Assembly (NCBI GenBank): GCA_963752495.1
Contig: CAVVYJ010000002.1
Coordinates: 372,001-436,000 of the forward strand
Reading direction: 5' to 3'
Origin: CAVVYJ01 sp963752495
GTDB lineage: Bacteria; Pseudomonadota; Gammaproteobacteria; Burkholderiales; Methylophilaceae
DNA length: 64,000 bases
Under the pieces are notes generated by a model. It saw nothing but the letters and a program-made list of their open reading frames with translations, was not told where the DNA came from and made no database searches. The position numbers were made by a program, and so were the translations under genes. This document shows, one piece after another, positions 52,837-62,611 of the stretch (its first letter is position 1; each line of letters begins with the position of its first letter).

Positions 52837-53817
52837 TTATGTTTGCCAAGGTTTAACTATGCTTGCAATTCTTTTTTCATAATACGTATGTAAGAGATGC
52901 CCTGAGTAGGCTGTAGTGGCAAGGCACAAAATTGCAACTATGTGATTGTTAAAAAAAGAAATATTTAACGATTTAACTATTTTGTAAAATGCAGGTATTG
53001 TGAATATCTGAATTAGATAAATACTATATGAGGCGTTACCTAATGCTAATAAGCAACGGTTGTTAAGTTGTCGAGAGTTTGCAGCACCGTATACAATGAG
53101 TGCTGAAGGAATTCCCCACAGAGCTACGCGCAGAAATTCGGATGTGTTTATGAGAGCATCTAAGTTCCTGATCCAAATGCTTAAAATTAATAAAAAAGAT
53201 CCTAATAGAAAACACCCTAGCGCAACATTTTGGCTACATTTATTTTTAAGATAAAGCCAACACACCAGCATTCCAAAAATAAATTCCAGCATAATCAGAT
53301 TGAAATAAAATGCTGCGAAAGAAATTAAAATAATTGTAATGATAAAAGATTTAAGCTGGGACTTAGCGAATAGGGCGAGTGAAAATAACGCATAGAAAAG
53401 CATTTCATATTCGAGAGTCCAGCCTACAAATAAAATGGGGATTTCTTTATAGATCAAAATGGAGGTAAATGATAATGATTTTAGTAGGCCCTCGATGGAA
53501 AAGCTCATGCTAGTAAAAATGTTTGGCTTTAGCCATAATATCAATGCTAAGAATAAAGTTAATGACCAATAAAGCGGAACAATTCGAAAAAATCTATCTT
53601 TGAAAAACATCGTTGGGCTTCTTTTTTTCTTACTCTGAATATAGAACATGATGAAGCCAGATATTACAAAGAAAATATCTACACCACTGGCACCCCAACT
53701 TTTTATGAACGAAAAAAAAGCGACTGGATAACTATATTCGCTTGAGCTCTTAAAAATATGAAAAAAGACCACGTTTAGTGCAGCAAAAGCCCTGAGCAAC
53801 TGAATGTTGTTTAGCAT
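52837..53817 (-). CDS. Acyltransferase family 3 membrane protein (OafA/YrhL-like)
   Basis: Integral membrane O-acyltransferase of 326 residues with about ten helices. Signatures are LRAFAALNVVFFHIF (His about 20), GASGVDIFFVISGFIMFY and FFKDRFFRIVPLYWSLT. It likely acetylates surface polysaccharide or lipid. The gene is visibly more AT-rich than its neighbours and has no polysaccharide partners nearby, so it may be acquired. It lies 11 nt after slmA. Confidence 0.88.
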   Translation of the reverse strand: MLNNIQLLRAFAALNVVFFHIFKSSSEYSYPVAFFSFIKSWGASGVDIFFVISGFIMFYIQSKKKRSPTMFFKDRFFRIVPLYWSLTLFLALILWLKPNIFTSMSFSIEGLLKSLSFTSILIYKEIPILFVGWTLEYEMLFYALFSLALFAKSQLKSFIITIILISFAAFYFNLIMLEFIFGMLVCWLYLKNKCSQNVALGCFLLGSFLLILSIWIRNLDALINTSEFLRVALWGIPSALIVYGAANSRQLNNRCLLALGNASYSIYLIQIFTIPAFYKIVKSLNISFFNNHIVAILCLATTAYSGHLLHTYYEKRIASIVKPWQT

Positions 53818-53828
53818 GAGGTTTTTTA

Positions 53829-54389
53829 TTATGTGAGTAACATGTTTAACTGTGCTTGAATAAATTCCACTGGTTTCCGTTTAAAGCCACTTTTAACATA
53901 TTGATGCCAGCGGCCAATCACATAACAGATAATCAGGTTAGCCTGTGTTTCGGGCATGATTTTTTTGCCCCCTTGCGCAACAGTAATTTTCAGGCATTGT
54001 TTTAGCGTCATTTCTATGCGGTCATTAAGTTGGTTGATGCGCTGCATCAGGCTGTCATCTTCATTTACCAGAGCATCTCCAACCAGTACGCGTGTCATGC
54101 CAGGATTTTTTTCGGCAAATTTAAGCAACATAGTAATGATGAGGTGAATTTGTTTGATACCGTCATCTTCCTCTTTGGTGATTTTATTAATCACGCCAAA
54201 AATGCTGGTTTCGATAAATTCAATTAAGCCTTCAAACATTTGTGCTTTGTTTGCAAAGTGCCTGTATAAGGCGGCCTCTGAAACATCAAGTTTTGCTGCA
54301 AGGGCTGCCGTTGTAATTTTTTCGCGTTTTGGATTTTCGAGCATTTTCGCTAATGCTTCTAAAATTTGTTGTTTACGTTCGCCTGCCAT
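53829..54389 (-). CDS. slmA: Nucleoid occlusion factor SlmA
   Basis: TetR-fold protein that binds chromosomal SBS sites and blocks FtsZ ring assembly over the nucleoid. The protein has 186 residues. ITTAALAAKLDVSEAALYRHFANKAQMFEGLIEFIE matches the SlmA DNA-binding segment closely (residues 25-60, quoted in part here), and KFAEKNPGMTRVLVGDAL and INQLNDRIEMTLKQ match the FtsZ-binding domain. This specific pattern separates it from ordinary TetR regulators. Confidence 0.92.
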   Translation of the reverse strand: MAGERKQQILEALAKMLENPKREKITTAALAAKLDVSEAALYRHFANKAQMFEGLIEFIETSIFGVINKITKEEDDGIKQIHLIITMLLKFAEKNPGMTRVLVGDALVNEDDSLMQRINQLNDRIEMTLKQCLKITVAQGGKKIMPETQANLIICYVIGRWHQYVKSGFKRKPVEFIQAQLNMLLT

Positions 54390-54436
54390 TTTATCTTCCC
54401 TGATTTAATTCTAAATTATGTTTTATTATTGATTTA

Positions 54437-55065
54437 TTATAGCTTAAGGTGAGTGAGTGCTAACACCGAACTCAGACGAAAGTCCACAAAATTTGGTTTT
54501 TGCAGTTTTTTGGTTACCCAAATCGTTTTCATCCCAAGTCGTTTTGCAGTCATGAGTGCAGGTAAATTGTCTTCTAACATAATGCAATCAATAGGTTTTG
54601 CTTGTAAGTTTTTAAGTAACATATGAAAACCACGCGCTGAGGGTTTAGCGTGAAACTTGGCAGATTCCACGCTAAATACCAACTCGAACATATCGCCAAT
54701 ACCAAGTAAATCCAGCACACGCAGCGCATAGTTTGTAGGGGCATTGGTGAAAATCACTTTGCGGCCCTTTAAGTTTTGCAACATATGACGCAGCCGTTTT
54801 ACTTGTATGACCATTTCCGGCAACTTGATAAGTCTATGTGTCTCATGCAGAAAGTGATAGGGATCAGTGCCGTGATGACGCATCAGACCTTTAAGCGTTG
54901 CGCCATAAATCCGCCAATAGTGCTGGCGCAATTGTATGCTGTAGCTTCATCTAAGCTAAGTGTATCTTGAATATATTGTGTCATGGCACGATTCATGACG
55001 GGGAAGATGTGCGCGCTGGCATCGTGCAGGGTATCGTCTAAATCAAACACCCAAATTTTTGACAA
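54437..55065 (-). CDS. HAD-family pyrimidine 5'-nucleotidase, frameshifted
   Basis: Phosphatase of about 208 residues of the SDT1/YjjG-like subgroup. The N-terminal frame starts at TTG 55065 with HAD motif I, WVFDLDDTLHDA, and runs to EATAYN. The C-terminal frame resumes LRQHYWRIYGATLKGL and holds motif II (VIFTNAPTNY), motif III Lys (FHAKPSARGF) and motif IV (IMLEDNLPAL). One T is missing from a T run at about 54930-54935. It lies 1 nt after argB. Confidence 0.88.
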
Positions 55066-55066
55066 A

Positions 55067-55952
55067 CTATTTCGCCTTAATTAAGGTACCAACACCCTCA
55101 TCTGTCAGCACTTCTAGCAGCAGCGCATGTTGGACTCTGCCATCGATAATATGTACACTTTTGACGCCGCTTCGCGCCGCATCTAGCGCAGAGCTTATTT
55201 TAGGCAACATTCCACCAGACAAGTGTGCCGTCAGCCACCATGTCATCAATTTGTTTTGGGGTTAACCCTGTTAAAAGCTCACCCTGCTTATCCAGCACAC
55301 CAGGAGTGTTGGTGAGCAGAATCAGTTTTTCTGCGCCTAATATTTCAGCAAGTTTTCCGGCGACCACGTCAGCATTGATGTTATAAGTTTCACCATCGTT
55401 ACCTACGCCGATCGGGGCGACTACTGGGATGAAATCACCGGAATCCAGAAAGTTGATGATGCTTGGGTCAATCGCGCTGATTTCCCCTACTTGACCCACG
55501 TCAATCATTTTGCTCGGGTCGTTCATGTCTTCCATCATCAATTTGTGCGCATGGATGAATTTGCCATCTTGTCCGGTCAATCCAACGGCTTTGCCACCAT
55601 GGCGATTGATTAGGTTGACGATTTCTTTGTTCACCTGTCCGCCCAGCACCATTTCCACCACATCCATGGTTTCTGCATCGGTCACCCGCATGCCTTGAAT
55701 AAACTCACCTTTTTTGCCGAGTTTATCCAGCATCTCATTAATTTGTGGACCCCCGCCATGCACCACAACGGGGTTCATGCCGACAAGTTTTAATAGCACT
55801 ACATCCTGCGCGAAACACTTTTTAAGGTGTTCGTCCGTCATGGCGTTGCCACCGTATTTAATCACGATAGTTTTATCAAAAAAGCGCTTAATATATGGTA
55901 GCGCCTCGGCAAGCGTTTGTGCTTTTTGTGCAGCAGATGTGTTATTTAGCAT
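55067..55952 (-). CDS. argB: Acetylglutamate kinase, frameshifted near the C-terminus
   Basis: Second step of arginine synthesis, phosphorylating N-acetylglutamate. The long frame shows IKYGGNAM (about 31-38), VVVHGGGPQINEML, GMRVTDAETM, VGLTGQDG and ILLTNTPGVLD. It fails after VADGTL, while SGGMLPKISSALDAARSG and VHIIDGRVQHALLLE, needed for ATP and substrate binding, lie in the next frame. One surplus base near 55226 explains it. Total length about 295 residues is normal. Downstream of the NAGS gene by 43 nt. Confidence 0.93.
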
Positions 55953-55995
55953 ATTTTGCCTTCAATTTCTGTTGCTGCAATTGTATCTAAAAAAT

Positions 55996-57559
55996 CTATA
56001 AAGCTTTACTGAAAACTTTGGATTTACGCTGAAAATTATAGAGCTTCTGCCGTTCCATCGGCAGATTGTCCACATTTTGCTCGGTAAATCCGCGCTCTAA
56101 AAACCAGTGCTCGGTATGTGTGGTCAAGCAGAACAGCGAGGTAAAGCCAAGCTCGCGGGCTTCTTCCTCACAAAAATGGAACAGCTTATCGCCGCGCCCG
56201 CCACCACGATACGCGGGATCAATCGCTAGGCAGGCGAATTCTGCCGTTTTTTCTTTTGCAAACGGATAAAGTGCAGCGCAGCCGATGGTGCGGCCATCGT
56301 GTTCCATGACATAAAAATGGCCTATCTCCATCTCGATGCGTTCACGCCCGCGTCTGACTAAAACACCTTCGCTCTCCAGTGGTTCAATGAGTTGCAAAAT
56401 AGCGCCCACATCGTCAATCTGGGCTTGGCGCATAGTTTCTAAGGGCAATTCTGTCACCATGGTGCCAATACCGTCGTGGGTAAAGAGCTCTTGAATAATC
56501 GCGCCATCAACATGACGCGAAATCATATGTACCCGAGCCACGCCATGCTCGCAAGCGCGCACGGCGGCGGGGAGGTAATAATTTACGTCTTCTGATACGT
56601 TTAAAGGTGCTTCGTTGTTTTGTACACTACGCAACAAATTCTTGGCTTTTTCTGCTGTCATCTCACGTAGCAGTTCTCCCCGCAAGTTATAAACTCCTGT
56701 CGGAGTCCATGATAAAAATCAGCTTGTCTGCATCCAGCGCAATCGCAGTGCTTACTGCGACGTCTTCCAAGGTTAAGTTAAACGCTTCGCCCGTTGGCGA
56801 GTAACCAAGGGGTGAGAGCAACACAAGTTCACCATCATTTAAGCGTTTTTGAATGCTGGTGGCATCGATTTTTCTCACTTCACCCGTGTGCTGTAGATCC
56901 ACCCCATTCCTTACCCCAAGCGGTTTTGCAGTGACAAAATTCCCGCTCGCAACACGAATATCCGCACCAGCCATAGGCGAGTTGACTAAACCCATCGAAA
57001 GCTGCGCTTCAATTTCCACGCGAATTGCCCCATTTGCTTCTTTCACTGCTTCCATAGCGGCATCGTCAGTAACGCGCAAACCACCTACCAGCTTAGTATC
57101 TAGCTTATAACGTTTCAAGCGTTGCTCAATTTGTGGGCGTGCACCGTGCACCAACACTAATCTAACCTCCAGGCTTGCCAGCAAGTTTAGATCATGCGAA
57201 AGTGCAGCGAATTGTTTTTCGTCTATCACCTCGCCGCCAAATGCAATCACAAATGTGCGCCCGCCAAAGGCGTGAATATAGGGCGTAGCGGAGCGGAACC
57301 ATTGTACAAAATCTTGCGCATCAAAAGTGTTGTTGCCCTGTCTGTTTTGTGTGGTTGGCGCATCACTTATGGTGTAAAGGTACGCGGGCGTGCAACCTAA
57401 TGCTTCGGCGATTTTGCGCAGCATAGTTTCGGAAACGCCCAGCTCACCGCGCTCAATACGTGACAAATTGCCTGCATCCGCACCAATATTGGCTGCCAGC
57501 GTCTGTAATGTGATATTGAGAGATTTCCGCTTATTGCGGATTGCGCTGCCGATAGACAT
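55996..57559 (-). CDS. argA: N-acetylglutamate synthase with an N-terminal XRE helix-turn-helix domain, frameshifted
   Basis: Makes N-acetylglutamate from glutamate and acetyl-CoA. Three domains appear: an XRE-type HTH (residues 3-65; ITLQTLAANIGADAGNLSRI, EALGCTPAYLY), an amino-acid-kinase domain (about 90-295; VLVHGARPQIEQRLK, GGLRVTDDAAM) and a GNAT domain (GCAALYPFAKEKTAEFACLA, AYRGGGRGDKL). The frames join near 56700, where one extra base breaks FIMDSDGVYNLRGELL. Ordinary ArgA has about 440 residues; this has about 520, the excess being the HTH. The HTH is continuous with the kinase domain in one frame. It is first gene of the unit with argB. Confidence 0.85.
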
Positions 57560-57786
57560 AATAATTAAATTGTAATAATTACAAAATAATAAAATATTGT
57601 AATATGAAATTTATGCAAATAATTTAATAAATAGATGCGGGTTATTTCTTTTTGACTGCATAGTTTTTAATGAGCATTTTTTTAATTTCGATAAAAATAT
57701 ATCAAGACTCGGTTTAAAACCATTTTTGTTTCATTTTTGGTGCAGGTAATCATATACTCACCCACGGTATAAATTAGGCTAACTTT

Positions 57787-58527
57787 CTAGCAATCAACCC
57801 GTACTTTTTCGCATTGCATCGTCGCAATTGCGGCGAGTGGTGCGGTTTCGGTGCGCAAAATGCGCTTGCCAAGCTGCACGCCGATAAAACCATGTTGCCC
57901 AGCAAGTGCTATTTCATTGGCGCTCAGGCCACCTTCGGCGCCAATCAGCAACTCAATCTCATCTTGTGGTTTTGGCAAGTCTTTTAACTTGCCGCTCGCC
58001 AACGGGTCTAGGGTAATACGTGTACTTTTATTTGCAGGGTTTGCAGCCAGCCATATTGCCAAAGTAATCGGTAAAGCTACTTTTGGAATTACGGCGCGGC
58101 CGCTTTGCTCGCACGCAGCAATCACCACGTTTTGCCAATGTTCCACACGTTTTTTGGTTTTTTCTTCATCCAGTTTCACTATGCTACGCTCGGTTTTAAG
58201 CGGAACAATGTAATTTATGCCTAATTCAACTGCCTTCTGCAATGCAATATCCATGCGGTCTCCAGCAGATATTCCTTGCAGCAAAGTGATATTTAAATTC
58301 GATTCATTTTCAACTTTTACGCAATTTTTCACAATCGCCAGCGTCTCGCTTTTTTTAATGCTGATGAGCTCGCAGGCATAATCAAAGCCGTCGCCGCAGA
58401 ATAGGTTAAGCGCGTCGCCCACATTTAGGCGCATCACGCGTGTGGCGTGTGTGGCAGCGTTTTCGGAGAGTTTAACGGTTGCACCAATGTTTAACTTCTC
58501 GGGGCTGTAAAAACGTAAATTGCTCAT
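57787..58527 (-). CDS. rsmE: 16S rRNA (uracil-1498-N3)-methyltransferase
   Basis: SPOUT-type methyltransferase acting on the 30S decoding region. The protein has 246 residues: an N-terminal PUA-like domain (RFYSPEKL..., HATRVMRLNVGDALNLFCGDG) and a knotted SAM domain with LQKAVELGINYIVPLKTERS, AACEQSGRAVIP, LLIGAEGGLSANEI and GKRILRTETAPLAA. All are signature elements. The 227 bp between it and argA are AT-rich with promoter-like sequence and no gene. Confidence 0.96.
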   Translation of the reverse strand: MSNLRFYSPEKLNIGATVKLSENAATHATRVMRLNVGDALNLFCGDGFDYACELISIKKSETLAIVKNCVKVENESNLNITLLQGISAGDRMDIALQKAVELGINYIVPLKTERSIVKLDEEKTKKRVEHWQNVVIAACEQSGRAVIPKVALPITLAIWLAANPANKSTRITLDPLASGKLKDLPKPQDEIELLIGAEGGLSANEIALAGQHGFIGVQLGKRILRTETAPLAAIATMQCEKVRVDC

Positions 58528-58603
58528 GATGGTGTGTTTGCTAGGCGCTTAGTGATAAGATAATTCGATAAGATTATAACGAATATTGTAAGAAAGGTTT
58601 GCA

Positions 58604-58657
58604 ATGGCAAGTATCAACCCGCCCGTGTGCGATTTTGGCTACGGCCGCTTCGCTTAA
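58604..58657 (+). pseudogene. Truncated duplicate of the redoxin gene 5' end
   Basis: A 17-codon frame MASINPPVCDFGYGRFA has its own GAAAGG ribosome site. Its first 12 residues copy the start of the gene at 58741 (MASVNPPVCNFGW) with two to three substitutions, then diverge and stop. The nucleotide similarity covers about 40 bp. It may be a decayed tandem copy or a short upstream reading frame. Confidence 0.5.
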
Positions 58658-58740
58658 CATCAGCTTCGCCGAGTTAGCCTACGCCGAAATTGCATGATGT
58701 ACTATTTTGAGTAATTGGCAAATTTATTGAAAGGAAGAGT

Positions 58741-59295
58741 GTGGCAAGTGTAAATCCCCCTGTATGCAATTTTGGTTGGCAAGCGCCACCATTTAATTTG
58801 CTCAGCACCAACAAAACAGCTGTTGGGTTAACTGCAAGCATGGGAAAAAACGGCCTGCTTGTGATGTTTATTTGCAACCATTGCCCTTACGTTAAAGCCA
58901 TTTTGCCGCGTCTGATTGCGGACGTTCGTGAGCTGCAAACGCTGGGCATTAATACCGTAGCGATTATGAGTAACGACCCAACTGAGTATCCGGAAGATAG
59001 TTTTGAGAATATGCAGAAAATTGCAGAAGACATGGCCTTTCCGTTCCCTTATTTAGTGGATGAGACGCAAGCCGTGGCAAAGGCTTATGGTGCAGTGTGC
59101 ACGCCGGATTTTTTTGGATTTAATAATAAGTTTGAGCTGCAATACCGTGGCCGCTTTGACGAAAGCCGCAAAGAAACCGCACCAAATAGTACGCGCGATT
59201 TGTTTCATGCGATGAAGCAAATTGCGGAAACAGGTCATGGGCCAAAAGAGCAGATTGCGAGTATTGGCTGTTCGATGAAATGGAAAACAGAATGA
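58741..59295 (+). CDS. Thioredoxin-fold redoxin (AhpC/TSA-like)
   Basis: Cytoplasmic protein of 184 residues. The central motif VMFICNHCPYVKAILPRL carries a CxxC (CNHC) near residue 45, followed by NTVAIMSNDPTEYPEDSFENM and the cis-Pro TPDFFGF segment. These place it in the thioredoxin/peroxiredoxin-like redoxins of the ResA/YfcG neighbourhood; the exact substrate is unknown. Translation starts at GTG 58741 after GAAAGGAAG. Its TGA overlaps the next ATG (ATGA). Confidence 0.85.
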   Translation: MASVNPPVCNFGWQAPPFNLLSTNKTAVGLTASMGKNGLLVMFICNHCPYVKAILPRLIADVRELQTLGINTVAIMSNDPTEYPEDSFENMQKIAEDMAFPFPYLVDETQAVAKAYGAVCTPDFFGFNNKFELQYRGRFDESRKETAPNSTRDLFHAMKQIAETGHGPKEQIASIGCSMKWKTE

Positions 59296-60318
59296 GCGAT
59301 AAAAAACTTAAATGGGGTATTCTCGGCGCGGCGCGCGTAAATGAGCGGTTGCTGCCAGCGATTATCGAGGCGCCGAATTCGCAACTGGTGGCAATTGCCA
59401 GCCGTCGTGCGGGTGCAGCAAAAGCCACGCTGGAAAAATACGCGCCTTGTTATGCGAATGACGTGATCTGCTATGACGACATGGATGCGCTCATCAACGA
59501 TGCAAACGTCGAGGCCGTGTATTGTCCGATGGCGAATGAGGAGCATGCTGAATGGGCGATAAAGGCGATTAACGCAGGCAAGCATGTGTTGATAGAAAAG
59601 CCGATGGCGATTACCGTGGATGACATCAACAAAATCGAAGCGGCGGCCAAGGCGAAAAATGTGAAGGTGATGGAAGGTTTTATGTATCGCTTTCATCCGC
59701 AGCATAAGCGCGTGCAAGAGATTGTGGCTAGCGGTTTGATTGGCGATGTGCTCTCAGCCCGAGCAAGCTATTCATTTTTGATGAAACCAGCACGTATGTA
59801 TCGCATCAATCGCAGCATGGCAGAAGGCGGTGGCGCACTTTGGGACATTGGGCCTTATGCGATTCATTCACTGCGCTGGTGTTTTGGCGCTCGAGCCAAA
59901 ATCTGTTATCGCCCATGCCAAGCTGAACGAACATGGCGCAGATACTGTAATGAGCGGCGTTTTGGACTTTGGGTTGGATAAAGAAGGTCGTGCGCGTTTT
60001 GGGCATTTTGACATCAGTTTTGAACGCAGTCGCAAATCTGAATACGAAATTATCGGCACCAAAGGTTGGGTGAAATGCCACGCAGCATGGGTGTTTCAGA
60101 ACGATGTGCCGGTAATCAGCTGGGCGACAGAAGATGGCAAATTCGCACAAGAACAGTTTGCGCCAAGCAACCATTTTAACTTGGAGATTGAGCACTTTAG
60201 CGATTGTGTGTTGAACGACATGGCACCGCATTTAAGTTTTGCGGATGCACGTGCAAATTGTGCTGCGCTACGAGCCAGCATGGATGCGGCTTCCAGCGGC
60301 ATTAAAACCGAAGTTTAA
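59292..60318 (+). CDS. Gfo/Idh/MocA family NAD(P)-dependent oxidoreductase, frameshifted
   Basis: Sugar or polyol dehydrogenase-like enzyme of about 340 residues. The Rossmann motif is GILGAARVNERLLPAI (about 9-24), the catalytic-site Lys is in GKHVLIEKPMAI, and the C-terminal half begins YRFHPQHKRVQEIV. The frame breaks after RWCFGA at about 59890, where one extra C precedes EPKSVIAHAKL in the next frame. That frame continues through YEIIGTKGWVKCH to SGIKTEV. The ATG at 59292 overlaps the redoxin stop. Substrate unknown. Confidence 0.88.
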
Positions 60319-60510
60319 GCAAACCGAATAAATGTAGCAGATTTGATTTGACGCAATCAATTTCAACTTAAGCCCTTGCCGAAAACGGCTATCTGCGCAA
60401 TAATTTAACCTTTGTAGGAAAGTGGTTTCGTCAATCGCTTTTCATAAGAATTCAAATGATTTATTTAAAATAAAAATAAATCCTCAAGCTTAATTTTTAG
60501 GGAGAAAACA

Positions 60511-62496
60511 ATGGCAACTCGTACCGATTTATGCAACGCCATCCGCGCACTGTCGATGGACGCTGTACAAAAAGCAAACTCTGGCCACCCAGGCGCGCCT
60601 ATGGGCATGGCAGAAATTGCTGAAGTGCTTTGGAATCATAATCTAAGCCACAACCCAAATAATCCAAAATGGGCAAATCGCGATCGTTTCGTTCTCTCTA
60701 ACGGCCACGGCTCAATGTTGATTTATTCATTGCTGCATCTCACCGGCTACGATTTAAATATCGATGATATTAAGTCATTCCGCCAATTGCACTCACGTTG
60801 CGCGGGTCACCCAGAGTATGGTTATGCACCTGGTGTTGAAACAACTACTGGCCCACTAGGCCAAGGTATTGCTAACGGTGTTGGTTTTGCCATGGCAGAA
60901 AAATTGATGGCGAGCCAATTTAACAAACCAGGCCATGAAATTGTCGACCACCACACTTATGTGTTCTTGGGCGATGGTTGTATGATGGAAGGCGTATCGC
61001 ACGAAGCTTGTGCATTGGCTGGCACATGGGGTTTGGGCAAATTAACAGCATTCTGGGATGACAATGGCATCTCAATCGATGGTCATATCGAAGGTTGGTA
61101 CACAGACGATACTGCAGGCCGCTTTAAAGCTTATGGCTGGCATGTTCAATCTGTTGATGGTCATGATGCAAATGCAATTCAAAAAGCGATTGATGAAGCG
61201 AAAAAAGTAACTGATAAACCATCATTGATTTGCTGTAAAACGATTATCGGTAAAGGCTCACCCAACAAATCTGGCAGCCACGATTGCCACGGTTCTGCAT
61301 TAGGTTTGGATGAAGTTGCCGCAACCCGTGCTGCAATCGGCTGGCCACATGAGCCATTCGTGATTCCACAAGATGTGTATGACGGCTGGAACCAAAAAGA
61401 CAAAGGCGCAAAACGCGAAGCCGATTGGAATGCAAAATTTGATGCTTATGCAAAAGCATTCCCAGCAGAAGCGGCAGAGTTCAAACGCCGTATGGCAAAC
61501 GAGTTGCCAGCAAATTGGAAAGCGGAAACAGACAAAATTATCGCCGCAATTAATGAAAAAGCAGAAGGCGTTGCTAGCCGTAAAGCATCACAAAATGCAA
61601 TTGGCGCGCTTGCCCCATTATTGCCTGAGTTCTTGGGTGGTTCAGCTGACTTAACAGGTTCTAACCTCACATCATGCGGAAGCTTTACGCACGTTGATGC
61701 GAAAAAACCAGGTAACTACATTTCATACGGTGTGCGTGAGTTTGGTATGGCTGCGATTATGAACGGTATGGCATTGCACGGTGGCTTGTTGCCATTTGGC
61801 GGTACATTCCACATGTTCTCTGACTACATGAAAAACGGCATGCGTATGTCTGCATTGATGCATCAACGTGTGGTATATGTCTTGACCCATGACTCTATCG
61901 GCCAAGGTGAAGACGGTCCAACCCACCAACCGGTAGAAAACACATCTGGCTTGCGTTACATTCCACGTATGGATGTATGGCGCCCAGCTGATGCGACAGA
62001 AACAACAGTGGCATGGGTTGCTTCTGTTGAGCGTACAGAAGGACCTTCAAGCCTTGTGTTAAGCCGTCAAAACTTGCCAGGCATCAAGCATGATGCAAAA
62101 GACTTTGCAGCAATTCGCAAAGGTGGTTATGTGTTCTCTGATTGTGCAGGCAAAGCTGATTTGATTTTTATTGCAAACGGTTCTGAATTAGACCTAGCAG
62201 TAAAAGCAGCAGCAGAGTTAACTGCAGCTGGCAAAAAAATCCGTGTAGTTTCTATGCCATCCACTAACGTGTTCGACCGCCAAGATCAAGCATATAAAGA
62301 CAGCGTGTTAAGTGCTGGCGTTAAGCGTGTGGCAATTGAGTGCGCGCACCCAGATTTCTGGCGTAAATATGTAGGTCTTGAAGGTGCTGTTGTTGGTATT
62401 GATACCTTCGGTGAATCTGCTCCAGGCGGTGTTTTGATGAAACACTTCGGTTTTACGGTAGAAAATGTAGTTGCAGTCGCCAAGTCGATAATCTAA
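60511..62496 (+). CDS. tkt: Transketolase
   Basis: TPP-dependent two-carbon transfer in the pentose phosphate or ribulose monophosphate cycles. The protein has 661 residues. Landmarks are ANSGHPGAPMGMAEIAEVLW, RFVLSNGHGSMLIYSLLHLTGY, TTGPLGQGIANGVGFAMAEK, the Mg-TPP motif FLGDGCMMEGVSHEA, GSPNKSGSHDCHGSALG, and THDSIGQGEDGPTHQP from the pyrimidine domain (each quoted in part). GGGAG precedes the ATG. It heads a run of central carbon genes, but a strong terminator separates it from gap. Confidence 0.97.
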   Translation: MATRTDLCNAIRALSMDAVQKANSGHPGAPMGMAEIAEVLWNHNLSHNPNNPKWANRDRFVLSNGHGSMLIYSLLHLTGYDLNIDDIKSFRQLHSRCAGHPEYGYAPGVETTTGPLGQGIANGVGFAMAEKLMASQFNKPGHEIVDHHTYVFLGDGCMMEGVSHEACALAGTWGLGKLTAFWDDNGISIDGHIEGWYTDDTAGRFKAYGWHVQSVDGHDANAIQKAIDEAKKVTDKPSLICCKTIIGKGSPNKSGSHDCHGSALGLDEVAATRAAIGWPHEPFVIPQDVYDGWNQKDKGAKREADWNAKFDAYAKAFPAEAAEFKRRMANELPANWKAETDKIIAAINEKAEGVASRKASQNAIGALAPLLPEFLGGSADLTGSNLTSCGSFTHVDAKKPGNYISYGVREFGMAAIMNGMALHGGLLPFGGTFHMFSDYMKNGMRMSALMHQRVVYVLTHDSIGQGEDGPTHQPVENTSGLRYIPRMDVWRPADATETTVAWVASVERTEGPSSLVLSRQNLPGIKHDAKDFAAIRKGGYVFSDCAGKADLIFIANGSELDLAVKAAAELTAAGKKIRVVSMPSTNVFDRQDQAYKDSVLSAGVKRVAIECAHPDFWRKYVGLEGAVVGIDTFGESAPGGVLMKHFGFTVENVVAVAKSII

Positions 62497-62515
62497 TCAC
62501 TGAGGCGGTATGATT

Positions 62516-62545
62516 AAAAAGAGCCTCAAACGAGGCTCTTTTTAT
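62516..62545 (+). terminator. Rho-independent terminator after tkt
   Basis: AAAAAGAGCCTC (62516-62527) pairs perfectly with GAGGCTCTTTTT (62532-62543), with a 4-nt AAAC loop and a T tract. It lies 20 nt after the tkt stop. Confidence 0.92.
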
Positions 62546-62611
62546 TTAGAAAACTGCAAATATGGCTAATTATAATTTATGCATTATTGTTAAAAGATTA
62601 AGAGGATTGAC

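Noticed and set aside
53829..54389. Generic TetR repressor for the neighbouring acyltransferase
   Set aside because: The HTH and ligand-domain sequence match SlmA specifically, so a nucleoid occlusion role is preferred over local regulation.
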